Below are positions 1-6,440 of a stretch of DNA of 15,692 nt, piece by piece. The notes under the pieces are model-generated. The model did not search any database. It was not told the DNA's origin and saw only the letters and a program-made list of their open reading frames with translations. Origin of the DNA: Methanomassiliicoccales archaeon (lineage in GTDB: Archaea; Thermoplasmatota; Thermoplasmata; Methanomassiliicoccales; UBA472); contig JAJRAL010000200.1 in assembly GCA_028679935.1 (NCBI GenBank), forward strand, positions 1 to 15,692, read 5' to 3'. The first letter of the stretch is position 1. Each line of letters begins with the position of its first letter. Both the position numbers and the translations under genes were made by a program.

Positions 1-670
1 GGTCAAGGAAGTAGCGGTCGTGCGAGACGACGATCACCGCGCCCGGATAGTTCTTCAGGAAGTCCTCGAGCGACTCCGTCGTCTCGATGTCGAGGTGGCT
101 CGTCGGCTCGTCGAGGATGAGTATGTCCGCCTCGTCCGCCTGCATCAGCGCCCGGGCGAGCATGACCCGCGTCCTTTCACCCCCGCTCATCTCCTCGACC
201 CGGCGGCTGATGGCTCGGTCGGTCAGGCCGAGGCGCAGCAGCGCTCTCTCCCTTCGCTCCTCGAGTTCGTGTGGCTTCCTTGACACGATCTCTTCCTGAA
301 GGCGGGCATACTCGGTAGCAATCGCGTCGAGGTCGATGCTCGGATCGTCCGAGGCTCTCGACATCAATCGTTCCAGTTCGGCCAGGCGCGCCTCCTCAGC
401 CGACTCGAACGGGTTCGAGACGATGTCCTCGATCGTCTTCTCGGAGAGGTCAGTGAACTGTGGCAGGTACGCGATCTTGGATGTGGCCAGAGTGAGATCG
501 CCGGTGTCCGGTTTGATTTCGCCGACCAGTATCTTGAGGAGGGTCGACTTGCCAGAGCCGTTCGGTCCGACCAGGCCGATCCTGTCGCCCTCATCGACGA
601 TGACATCGACGGTCTTGAGGACGTCCTTGCCCCCGAACGACTTTGCGACACCCCTGGCGGAAAGAAGCAC
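1..670 (-). CDS. ABC-F family ATPase, N-terminal half (partial, runs off left edge)
   Basis: This is a soluble ABC-F ATPase (Uup/EttA-like), a family known for ribosome-associated roles such as translation factor or antibiotic-target protection. About 223 residues are visible, covering the first ATPase domain. It shows Walker A GPNGSGKST near residue 35, an ABC signature MSGGERTR, Walker B ILILDEPTSHLD, and the switch-His motif VVSHDRYFLD at the window edge. The fused signature and the LDEPTSHLD motif are typical of ABC-F, and no membrane domain is nearby. The second ATPase domain lies outside the window. The frame is open back to a stop at 740-742 with no ATG. The GTG at 668-670 is chosen because the protein then starts VLLSARGVAKSFGG, the usual family N terminus, and an AT-rich ATTAATTA (691-698) lies about 25 nt upstream, which would fit a leaderless mRNA. 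No good Shine-Dalgarno site precedes it. An ATG at 680 is in another frame. Confidence 0.88.
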   Translation of the reverse strand, partial: MLLSARGVAKSFGGKDVLKTVDVIVDEGDRIGLVGPNGSGKSTLLKILVGEIKPDTGDLTLATSKIAYLPQFTDLSEKTIEDIVSNPFESAEEARLAELERLMSRASDDPSIDLDAIATEYARLQEEIVSRKPHELEERRERALLRLGLTDRAISRRVEEMSGGERTRVMLARALMQADEADILILDEPTSHLDIETTESLEDFLKNYPGAVIVVSHDRYFLD

Positions 671-739
671 GGACGTCCATCGACCCTCGGTAATTAATGC
701 CTTCGGGATTGTTCGTTGCAGCGGCCGTTCCTCCGTGGC

Positions 740-1030
740 TTAGCTGGCCTGAGGCGTCTCGCAGCGTTCGGCCTTCCTGCCGTACTTCAACTTCAGAAAG
801 ACGATGCCGACGTTCAGGGCGAAGGCGATCGCGTTCCAGAGCACGATCGGGATGTTGTCGAGGGTGAGCCCGTAGAACAGCCAGAGCAGCATGCCTGCAG
901 CAAGGATGAGGGGCATCAGGAGCGAGACGTCCTCCATGTGCTTCGTGCGCAGGCCTTTCACAAGCTGAGGGGCAAATCCTAGGGTCGTCAGAAACCCAGC
1001 GATCACCCCGAGGATCATCCAGTCGTCCAT
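740..1030 (-). CDS. SemiSWEET / MtN3-type PQ-loop membrane protein
   Basis: This 96-residue protein matches the size of prokaryotic SemiSWEETs, which form homodimers and let sugars cross the cytoplasmic membrane. Three hydrophobic segments are visible (about residues 5-24, 36-55 and 60-80). The first ends in the PQ-loop hallmark FAPQLVKGLRTKHMEDVS, where Pro-Gln acts as the hinge in the family. The polar tail GRKAERCETPQAS follows TM3. The start is ATG at 1030; an in-frame ATG four codons later (1018) is possible, and neither has a clear Shine-Dalgarno site. It lies 69 nt upstream of the ABC-F gene on the same strand, so the two could be co-transcribed, but nothing ties their functions together. 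The substrate cannot be predicted from sequence. Confidence 0.85.
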   Translation of the reverse strand: MDDWMILGVIAGFLTTLGFAPQLVKGLRTKHMEDVSLLMPLILAAGMLLWLFYGLTLDNIPIVLWNAIAFALNVGIVFLKLKYGRKAERCETPQAS

Positions 1031-1117
1031 GGACCCGCAACCGCGGGGACGCGGATGAGGATTTCGCCTGCGGCCACTACCGTGCTCGCTGACTGAGGGT
1101 TCACAGGGTTGGAGAAA

Positions 1118-1125
1118 GCATAAAG
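1118..1125 (+). promoter_or_regulatory. Candidate archaeal TATA box for the PNPOx-like gene
   Basis: GCATAAAG preceded by GAAA (a BRE-like purine run) is the only AT-rich island in the 1031-1159 intergenic space. It lies about 25 nt upstream of the Shine-Dalgarno site of the flavoprotein gene, as expected for a TATA box giving a very short leader. Read on the minus strand (CTTTATGC) it could also serve the divergent SemiSWEET gene. Confidence 0.4.
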
Positions 1126-1159
1126 CCTGTTTAGGCGCTAATCGTCCGAGGGGATTCGA

Positions 1160-1564
1160 ACGGTCAAGCTTCCACCAGAGGTCAAGGAGACGCTATCCAA
1201 GCAGAAACCGATTCCATTGGCGACCGCGAGCAAGAACGGGGTACCGAACGTCATTTTCGTCGGGCTCCTGAAGATCGTCGACGACGAGACGCTGATGGTC
1301 GTGGACAACTTCTTCAATAAGACGGCGAAGAACCTCAAGGAGAACCCGAAGGTCGCCATCGTCTGCTACACGCCGGACCCGAAGAGATCGTACCAGATCA
1401 AGGGGTCGGTGCAGATGGTCGGCACCGGCAAGACGCATGAGGAGATGCAGGCATGGGCGCACGGGATCAACCCGAAGCTTCCGGCCAAGTCTGCGGTGAT
1501 AATCAAGGTCGAGGAGATATACGACTCGGTCTCCGGCCCGAACGCCGGGGCAAGGATAGCCTGA
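1160..1564 (+). CDS. Pyridoxamine 5'-phosphate oxidase-like flavin-binding protein
   Basis: This is a small split-barrel protein of the PNPOx-like superfamily (about 134 residues). Such proteins bind FMN, F420 or another flavin and carry out redox reactions on small molecules; true vitamin B6 synthesis cannot be assumed. Visible features are the N-terminal helix LPPEVKETLSKQKPIPLATA, the conserved first strands (GVPNVIFVGLLKIVDDETLMVV), the helix NFFNKTAKNLKENPKVAIVCY and the strand YQIKGSVQMVG. The frame has no ATG, GTG or TTG upstream of a TTG at 1217, yet coding similarity clearly extends upstream of it. A strong Shine-Dalgarno GAGGGG (1148-1153) stands 6 nt before ACG at 1160, giving MVKLPPEVKE if that codon initiates. 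The annotated start is therefore ACG, or an ATG miscalled or mutated. ATT at 1154 is an alternative. The SDR gene follows 54 nt later on the same strand. Confidence 0.8.
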   Translation, partial: TVKLPPEVKETLSKQKPIPLATASKNGVPNVIFVGLLKIVDDETLMVVDNFFNKTAKNLKENPKVAIVCYTPDPKRSYQIKGSVQMVGTGKTHEEMQAWAHGINPKLPAKSAVIIKVEEIYDSVSGPNAGARIA

Positions 1565-1618
1565 ACCGAACCGCCAAATTCCAATACTAGTGGCTCAGAA
1601 GGCCGCTCGGTGATTTGA

Positions 1619-2338
1619 GTGGTCGCCTTGGGTAGAGTGGCAATCGTCAGTGGAGCGACCGGTTCGCTCGGGCGGGTCGTGGCCAGGGATGCACTACGAG
1701 CGGGAATGATGGTCGCTGTACCCTACCGGAGCGAGGACAAGATGAATGAGTTGACCGCGTTCCTCGGCGGACCGAGCGAGAACCTGATTGGGGCGAAGGC
1801 AGAGGTCACCTCCGAGCAGGAGATGAGCACGTTCGTCCAAGGCGTGCTGGCAAAGTGGGGGCGGGTCGACGTCCTGCTCAACATCGCGGGTTCATATCGC
1901 GGCGGGAAGGAGGTCTGGGAAACGCCGCTCGACGACTGGAACGCGATGCTGGATTCCAACTTCCGTTCGGCGTTCGTCTGCTGCAAGGCGGTGCTCCCGA
2001 CGATGCTGAAACAGAATCACGGCAGGATAGTGAACGTGGCGGCGAGGCCGGGGGTCGAGAATCGCAATCGCGCCAAGTCCGGAGCGTACGCCGTCTCCAA
2101 GGCGGCGGTCGCGGTTCTAACCCAGACGATCGCGGAGGAGTGCAAGAAGACCGACGTCACGGCGAACGCGGTCGTGCCGAGCACGATGGACACGCCAACG
2201 AACCGGAAGGCGATACCCCAAGGCGACTTCTCCAAGTGGGCGAGCGTGGATGATGTGGCGAAGGTGATCATCTTCCTCGCCTCCGACGATTCGAAGGTCA
2301 CGAGCGGCGCGCTGGTTCCGGTCTACGGGAAGGCGTGA
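1619..2338 (+). CDS. Short-chain dehydrogenase/reductase (SDR), atypical active site
   Basis: This is a 239-residue classical-length SDR, a Rossmann-fold NAD(P)-dependent oxidoreductase. The nucleotide-binding motif SGATGSLG lies at about residues 11-18, the structural motif LLNIAG stands in place of NNAG, and the catalytic Tyr-x3-Lys is Y157-AVS-K161. The position normally holding the catalytic Ser (after GRIVNV) reads AARPG, with Ala142 and a two-residue-longer loop, so the Ser-Tyr-Lys triad looks incomplete. The C-terminal VTSGALVPVYGKA matches the usual TG...VDGG region but lacks the double Gly. The GTG start is supported by GGTGAT (1609-1614), an exact match to the anti-Shine-Dalgarno, 4 nt upstream; TTG at 1628 is a weaker alternative. 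The gene may be co-transcribed with the preceding flavoprotein. It converges on the photolyase gene with only 9 nt between stops. Substrate is unknown. Confidence 0.88.
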   Translation: MVALGRVAIVSGATGSLGRVVARDALRAGMMVAVPYRSEDKMNELTAFLGGPSENLIGAKAEVTSEQEMSTFVQGVLAKWGRVDVLLNIAGSYRGGKEVWETPLDDWNAMLDSNFRSAFVCCKAVLPTMLKQNHGRIVNVAARPGVENRNRAKSGAYAVSKAAVAVLTQTIAEECKKTDVTANAVVPSTMDTPTNRKAIPQGDFSKWASVDDVAKVIIFLASDDSKVTSGALVPVYGKA

Positions 2339-2347
2339 GCGCAGAAT

Positions 2348-3772
2348 CTAGAGGCTCTTGACCCGCTCGATGTATGACTTGATGTCGTGGCTCAGGCGCT
2401 CTTCGGTATAGGTAAGCTTCTGGACCTTGCCAATGACCTCCTTCGGCCTCCACGGCCTGCCGTACAATCCGCCGATGACCATCGCGATGCCGGTGTAGCC
2501 GTTCGGGTCGTTGCCGTCCAGCTCGTACTTGTTGTTCAGGTAGAGAGTGATGAAGAGCGCCTCCTCTGGGCTCCTCGTCCACTCGAGTATCTTCTCCGCC
2601 CAGTACGCCCGGAGCGAGCCGCGTATCTTGCCGATCTTCACCATCTCCATCTGCGCCGCGTTCCAGAGCGGGTCGTAGCTCTGCGCGCTCTCCAGCTGCT
2701 GCAGCGTGTAGACATGCTCCCTCTCGTCGGAGCGATGCTCGTCGAGCGACCTCCTCGCCCAGATCGGATACGCGCCGGTCGTGTCGTAGTCGGGCGTGTG
2801 GAGGCAGAAGTTGTCCGCGAGCTCCTTCCTGACGATCAGCTGGTCGAAGAAAGCGCCCTTCTCCTCCAGCGACGCGTCGGCCTTGCTGACCTCCCAGGCG
2901 ACCCTCTGCGCCGAGATCTGGCCGAAGTGCAGATAGGGCGAGAGGTCCGATTGCATCTCGGCGTTCGGGTCGTCCGACTTCTCACGGTAGTGTGGCAGCT
3001 TCTCGCGCAGGAAGAGTTCGAGGCGCTTCCTCGCCTCCTCCTCGCCCGGCTTGATCCAAGAAACCTCGCCGACGGAGCGGTCTATCTTGAGGTTCGCCTC
3101 CGCCGCATTCCAGTCGATGTCTTCCTGATCGAGCGTCCAATCGACCTTTGGCCTGGAGACGGCCGGAATGTTGGTCAGATACTTCCCGAGCAGCGGCGAG
3201 ACTCTCGCGTTGAACGTGGCGTACGTGGAGATGCGCCTGGTCGCGAGCCTCCAGCAGGGGACGATGTTGTGCGAGTCGACCTCGATCACCGGCAGATCGA
3301 TCTCCGAAGCGACCTTGCGCTTCCACACTCGGTCGGGGATCAGAGGGCTGAAGTCAGTGATGAGGATGCCCGCATTGACGGTGTGCAGGAACTGGGGGAA
3401 CTCGACCTCCGGCAGTCCCTGCAGAAGGCGGAAGCCTATGCCGAGCGCCCTCATCTTCCCCTCGAGCTCCATCAGCCCTTTGATCATGAATCGGTAGTGC
3501 CGGAGCGTCGAGTCGAGGTACTGCGGCGTGAGGCAGAAGGCGACGCAGACGGGGACGCTGTAATGATCGGCGGTCGCGATGGCGTGGAGCAGCGCGTGGT
3601 TGTCGTTCAGTCTCTGCTCGCGGTTCATCCAGTAGACGACCTGCCCTCCCTGGTAGTCGCCGTGCTTGACGGTCCTGGTCCTCTCCTCGAGGTCCGCCGT
3701 CGGGAGGTCCTCGTCCCCTCCCCTGATGAGCTCCGGAAGAGCGGTCATGTCGCGTGTGTGCCGGGCCGTCAC
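2348..3772 (-). CDS. phr: Class II CPD photolyase-like protein (divergent)
   Basis: This 474-residue FAD protein belongs to class II DNA photolyases, which use blue light to split cyclobutane pyrimidine dimers. Class II markers are present in order: VVYWMNREQRLNDNHALL near residue 46, VDSHNIVPCW, DLSPYLHFGQIS around 273-285, FFDQLIVRKELADNFC, DPLWNAAQMEMV with AYWAEKILEWT around 365-396, and NNKYELDGNDPNGY around 412-425. Downstream of that the sequence departs from the consensus: the usual CMWSICG stretch reads IAMVIGG, and GKMHG reads GKIRG, so lesion binding may differ. The GTG start overlaps the hemerythrin stop (GTGA), which implies translational coupling; an internal ATG at 3748 would remove eight residues. 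It ends 9 nt from the convergent SDR gene, with no evident terminator between them. Confidence 0.9.
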   Translation of the reverse strand: MTARHTRDMTALPELIRGGDEDLPTADLEERTRTVKHGDYQGGQVVYWMNREQRLNDNHALLHAIATADHYSVPVCVAFCLTPQYLDSTLRHYRFMIKGLMELEGKMRALGIGFRLLQGLPEVEFPQFLHTVNAGILITDFSPLIPDRVWKRKVASEIDLPVIEVDSHNIVPCWRLATRRISTYATFNARVSPLLGKYLTNIPAVSRPKVDWTLDQEDIDWNAAEANLKIDRSVGEVSWIKPGEEEARKRLELFLREKLPHYREKSDDPNAEMQSDLSPYLHFGQISAQRVAWEVSKADASLEEKGAFFDQLIVRKELADNFCLHTPDYDTTGAYPIWARRSLDEHRSDEREHVYTLQQLESAQSYDPLWNAAQMEMVKIGKIRGSLRAYWAEKILEWTRSPEEALFITLYLNNKYELDGNDPNGYTGIAMVIGGLYGRPWRPKEVIGKVQKLTYTEERLSHDIKSYIERVKSL

Positions 3773-4260
3773 TTCTGCGACGGCTTGAGATGCTCCGCCT
3801 TGAATTCCTGCGGGCTCATCGCGTTGTATTCTGCCACGATCGCATCGAACTTGACGCCCAGGTCTTCGATCTGCTCGTTGGTGAAGTGCTCCGGGGCGAA
3901 GGGGATGAGGAACTTCTCCTCCTTGTCCCAGTGGATGTTGTGGATCGCGTACAAGGGAGCGAGGCGGTAGACCCAGGTCTTGTGATCATAGCCCATCTCG
4001 GCAAGCTCGTAGGCGAGCATCTTCATCGCCCGATGCTCCATCTCCAGTTCGTAGCACGTGTCCCTGAACGCGGGCACCTTGATCATCGCCGGGAATACCT
4101 CCCTCTCCTCGCCGTCGTGGTGTCCATAAAGGTCCCTGAGGTACGTCAGGAAGAGCTCCTCCCTTATGGCCGCGTCCTTCTCTTTCGACCTGAAGAGCTT
4201 GGCGAAGATGACCCTGTACTTGTCGTGCCCGACCTTAATCCTCCAGCCTACGTTGCTCAT
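3769..4260 (-). CDS. Hemerythrin HHE-domain protein
   Basis: This is a predicted four-helix-bundle diiron protein of about 163 residues. Family members bind O2, sense oxygen or redox state, or store and protect iron. Candidate ligands fit the HHE pattern: His12 in KVGHDKYRV, His48-x3-Glu52 in HHDGEEREVFP, His76 in EMEHRAMKM, and His110-x3-Glu114 in HNIHWDKEEKFLIPF. No signal peptide or membrane segment is seen, so it should be cytoplasmic. The frame opens at 4335 with TTG, but that codon overlaps the TATA element; ATG at 4260 (MSNVGWRIKVGHDKYR) is preferred, and ATG at 4278 is possible. Its stop overlaps the photolyase start, so the two probably form an operon that may link oxygen or light stress to DNA repair (inference). 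Confidence 0.88.
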   Translation of the reverse strand: MSNVGWRIKVGHDKYRVIFAKLFRSKEKDAAIREELFLTYLRDLYGHHDGEEREVFPAMIKVPAFRDTCYELEMEHRAMKMLAYELAEMGYDHKTWVYRLAPLYAIHNIHWDKEEKFLIPFAPEHFTNEQIEDLGVKFDAIVAEYNAMSPQEFKAEHLKPSQK

Positions 4261-4315
4261 GATGAATCGCCTTCCCATTGCGCCTGCGCTTTCGTCCGTC
4301 CTTTCTCGAGCGCGG

Positions 4316-4323
4316 CTTATAAG
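4316..4323. promoter_or_regulatory. Palindromic TATA element between hemerythrin and ABC operon
   Basis: CTTATAAG is a perfect palindrome in the intergenic space between two divergent operons. On the minus strand it lies 56 nt upstream of the hemerythrin ATG, which would give a leader of roughly 30 nt. On the plus strand it lies about 110 nt before the ABC ATPase start. Because the element is symmetric it could recruit TBP in either orientation; a second plus-strand candidate is GGATAAAC near 4345-4352. Confidence 0.5.
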
Positions 4324-4412
4324 AAGGTTGTTCAACGGACCGCAAGGATAAACTCAGGGCTCCTTCCTGTCCCAGATGAGATCAGGATGCACCGCAGACG
4401 TTTCTTCGGACT

Positions 4413-4420
4413 GAGGAGGG
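4413..4420 (+). promoter_or_regulatory. Strong Shine-Dalgarno deciding a TTG start
   Basis: GAGGAGGG lies 9 nt upstream of the TTG at 4430 and fixes the start of the ABC ATPase gene. No in-frame ATG or GTG gives a complete N-terminal ABC strand, so TTG is the supported initiation codon. Confidence 0.7.
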
Positions 4421-4429
4421 CTGCCGTTC

Positions 4430-5131
4430 TTGGCGACTGAAGGTCCAACGACGGTGCTGCAGACGGTCGCGGTGAAGAAATCCTACACCATGGGCGAGAT
4501 CCAGGTGGAGGCGCTCCGCGGCGTCGACCTGAAGGTTAGCGAGGGTGACTTCGTGGCGATCCTCGGCCCGTCCGGTTGCGGCAAGTCGACCCTCCTGAAC
4601 CTGATCGGGGCGCTCGACGTCCCGACCTCGGGCAAGATCCTCATCGACGGCGTCGACGCCTCTACCCTCAGCGAGAGCCAGAGGGCAGAGGTTCGCGGCA
4701 GGATCGGCTTCGTCTTCCAGTTCTTCAACCTCATCCACCGCTTCGACGCAATCGGCAACGTCGAGCTCGGCATGGCAATCGCCGGAGTCCCGAAGCGCGA
4801 CCGACGCCAGAGGGCTGAGGAGCTCCTCAAGACAGTAGGCCTCGGGGACCGGATGCACCATCGCCCGGCCGAGCTGAGCGGCGGGCAACAGCAGAGGGTC
4901 GCAATCGCCAGGGCGCTCGCCAACCGTCCGCGCTACCTGCTGATGGACGAGCCGACGGGGAACATGGACTCGAAGAACGCGGCGGACATCATCGAGCTCA
5001 TCATGCGCATCAACGCCGAGGCGAAGATGACGATCATCATGGTCACGCACGACCAGACCCTGACAGCGCAGGTCAGCCGGACGATCCGGATGCTCGACGG
5101 CCTCGTCGTCGGCGAGGAGGCGAAGGCATGA
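4430..5131 (+). CDS. ABC transporter ATPase, MacB/LolD type
   Basis: This 233-residue ATP-binding subunit is of the MacB/LolD (type VII, mechanotransmission) class. All motifs are intact: Walker A GPSGCGKST (residues 46-54), Q-loop Gln97 in FVFQFFNL, signature LSGGQQQR (149-156), Walker B YLLMDEPT (169-176), and switch His207 in MVTHD. The FQFFNLI stretch after the Q-loop and the NMDS D-loop region are typical of this subfamily. It should work at the cytoplasmic face with the permease encoded next, whose ATG overlaps its stop (ATGA). In bacteria such systems export peptides, antibiotics or lipoproteins. Here no membrane fusion protein is adjacent, as expected for a cell with a single membrane. 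The substrate is unknown. Confidence 0.93.
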   Translation: MATEGPTTVLQTVAVKKSYTMGEIQVEALRGVDLKVSEGDFVAILGPSGCGKSTLLNLIGALDVPTSGKILIDGVDASTLSESQRAEVRGRIGFVFQFFNLIHRFDAIGNVELGMAIAGVPKRDRRQRAEELLKTVGLGDRMHHRPAELSGGQQQRVAIARALANRPRYLLMDEPTGNMDSKNAADIIELIMRINAEAKMTIIMVTHDQTLTAQVSRTIRMLDGLVVGEEAKA

Positions 5132-6369
5132 GATCGGGCGATGTCTTCTCCTACGCCTGGGGCTCGATCAAACTGCGCAAGTTCCGCGCTGCCCTGACCA
5201 CGCTCGGCGTCGTCATCGGGATCGCGGCGGTCGTCTCGCTCCTCTCCATCACGACCGGGCTGCAGCAGTCGATCACGCAGCAGCTGGAGAGGGGTCTGGC
5301 GACCGACACCCTTATCGTCAGCCCACGGAGCGGGAGCGGATTCACCCTCGACGTGGTGGACGCGGAGATGATCAGCGGGATGGCGCACGTCACCATGGCC
5401 ATGCCGATAATCCAGAAGCAGGGGTTCGTCGGCAACGATTCGTTCTCGATAGCCGTGCGTCTCGTCGGCGTCGATTACAACGAGTATTCCCAGATCTACA
5501 GCACCGCCTTCGTCGCCCAATCCGGGACGATACCGACGAACCCGACGAACGATACGATCGTCATCGGCTCGGAGGTCTCCAAGCCCTGGTCGAATGGGAC
5601 GGTGTACCTGCAGGTCGGCTCGAGCCCGAAGGTATACTGGGTCGACTACTCGGTGCGTCCCCCGGTAAACTACTCCTACCAGAGCCACGTCAGCGCGGTC
5701 CTGGCGCAGATCGGGGCGTTCCCGTTCGGCGGCCTCTCGGACAACGCGGTCTACCTGCCGCTCGCTCAGGCGGAGAGCTTCTTCAACACCACGTCCTGCG
5801 ACACGATCATCGTCAAGCTCGCGGACGACAAGCAGGCGACGATCCAGAACGTCACCGACCAGATCGAGAGGGCATTCGGCCAGCAGGTCCAGGTCATCTC
5901 GTCGCAAGTCATCAATCAGGTCGTCGGCGGCATCTTCACGACCGTGGACCTGTTCCTCACCGGCATCGGCGGCATCTCGCTGCTCGTCGCCGGCATCGGC
6001 ATCATGAACATCATGATCGTCTCGCTGGTGGAGAGGACGAGGGAGATCGGCACGCTGAAGGCGCTCGGGATGAAGAACCGGACCGTGCTCTCAATCTTTC
6101 TCACCGAGGCGGGCATCATCGGCATCATCGGCGGCGTTATCGGCGCCGTCGGAGGCTACTTCCTGGCGAACCTCATCGCGAGCCTTCTCGGCGGCGGGAG
6201 CGTGGGCAGCGCGATCGGCGCAGGCTCCCTAGCGATCCACCCCGTGCTCGAGCTGGCGGTATTCCTCGGGGCGATAGTGTTCGGCGTCGTTGTGAGCGTC
6301 GCCTTCGCCCTCTATCCGGCCTGGAGGGCCTCGCGGCTGAACCCGGTCGACGCTCTCCGCTACGAGTAG
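5128..6369 (+). CDS. ABC transporter permease, MacB/FtsX type
   Basis: This 413-residue permease has the MacB_PCD plus FtsX architecture. After a short amphipathic N terminus (YAWGSIKLRKFRAALTT), TM1 spans about 22-42. A large extracytoplasmic domain runs to about residue 265 and includes NTT/NVT sequons. TM2 (GIGGISLLVAGIGIMNIMIVSL), TM3 and TM4 close the protein. The cytoplasmic coupling segment VERTREIGTLKALGMKNRTVL after TM2 and the C-terminal SRLNPVDALRYE are family signatures. It likely forms a homodimer with two copies of the preceding ATPase. The gene overlaps the ATPase by ATGA. A short T-run (6391-6395) and a weak inverted repeat after the stop may help termination before the next promoter. 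Confidence 0.93.
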   Translation: MRSGDVFSYAWGSIKLRKFRAALTTLGVVIGIAAVVSLLSITTGLQQSITQQLERGLATDTLIVSPRSGSGFTLDVVDAEMISGMAHVTMAMPIIQKQGFVGNDSFSIAVRLVGVDYNEYSQIYSTAFVAQSGTIPTNPTNDTIVIGSEVSKPWSNGTVYLQVGSSPKVYWVDYSVRPPVNYSYQSHVSAVLAQIGAFPFGGLSDNAVYLPLAQAESFFNTTSCDTIIVKLADDKQATIQNVTDQIERAFGQQVQVISSQVINQVVGGIFTTVDLFLTGIGGISLLVAGIGIMNIMIVSLVERTREIGTLKALGMKNRTVLSIFLTEAGIIGIIGGVIGAVGGYFLANLIASLLGGGSVGSAIGAGSLAIHPVLELAVFLGAIVFGVVVSVAFALYPAWRASRLNPVDALRYE

Positions 6370-6406
6370 GTGTCGGCGGAGCAACCCATCCTTTTGTTGC
6401 TGGATA

Positions 6407-6415
6407 GGTATAAAT
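6407..6415 (+). promoter_or_regulatory. TATA box of a leaderless MFS transporter gene
   Basis: GGTATAAAT is a near-consensus archaeal TATA box centred about 29 nt upstream of the ATG at 6441. Transcription would begin at or within a few bases of the start codon. No Shine-Dalgarno site is found before the ATG, which agrees with a leaderless mRNA. Confidence 0.65.
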
Positions 6416-6440
6416 CAGGACACTTGACGTTCACCCCTGC

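Noticed and set aside
591..1040. 149-codon minus-strand open frame spanning the SemiSWEET and ABC-F start
   Set aside because: Alternate frame of two clearly coding genes; its translation has no domain.
2387..3970. Long plus-strand open frame (527 codons) antisense to the photolyase gene
   Set aside because: It is Arg/Val/Leu/Glu-rich low-complexity translation typical of the antisense of GC-rich genes. The minus strand encodes an unmistakable photolyase and hemerythrin.
4261..4335. 25-residue N-terminal extension of the hemerythrin starting at TTG 4335
   Set aside because: It would start upstream of, and run through, the likely TATA element; the HHE domain begins just after the ATG at 4260.
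4933..5907. Minus-strand open frame of 324 codons
   Set aside because: Antisense shadow of the ABC ATPase/permease pair, with no recognisable domain.
6381..6405. Short GCAAC/GTTGC inverted repeat plus TTTT after the permease gene as an intrinsic terminator
   Set aside because: Arms are only 5 bp and the T-run is short; too weak to list as a terminator.
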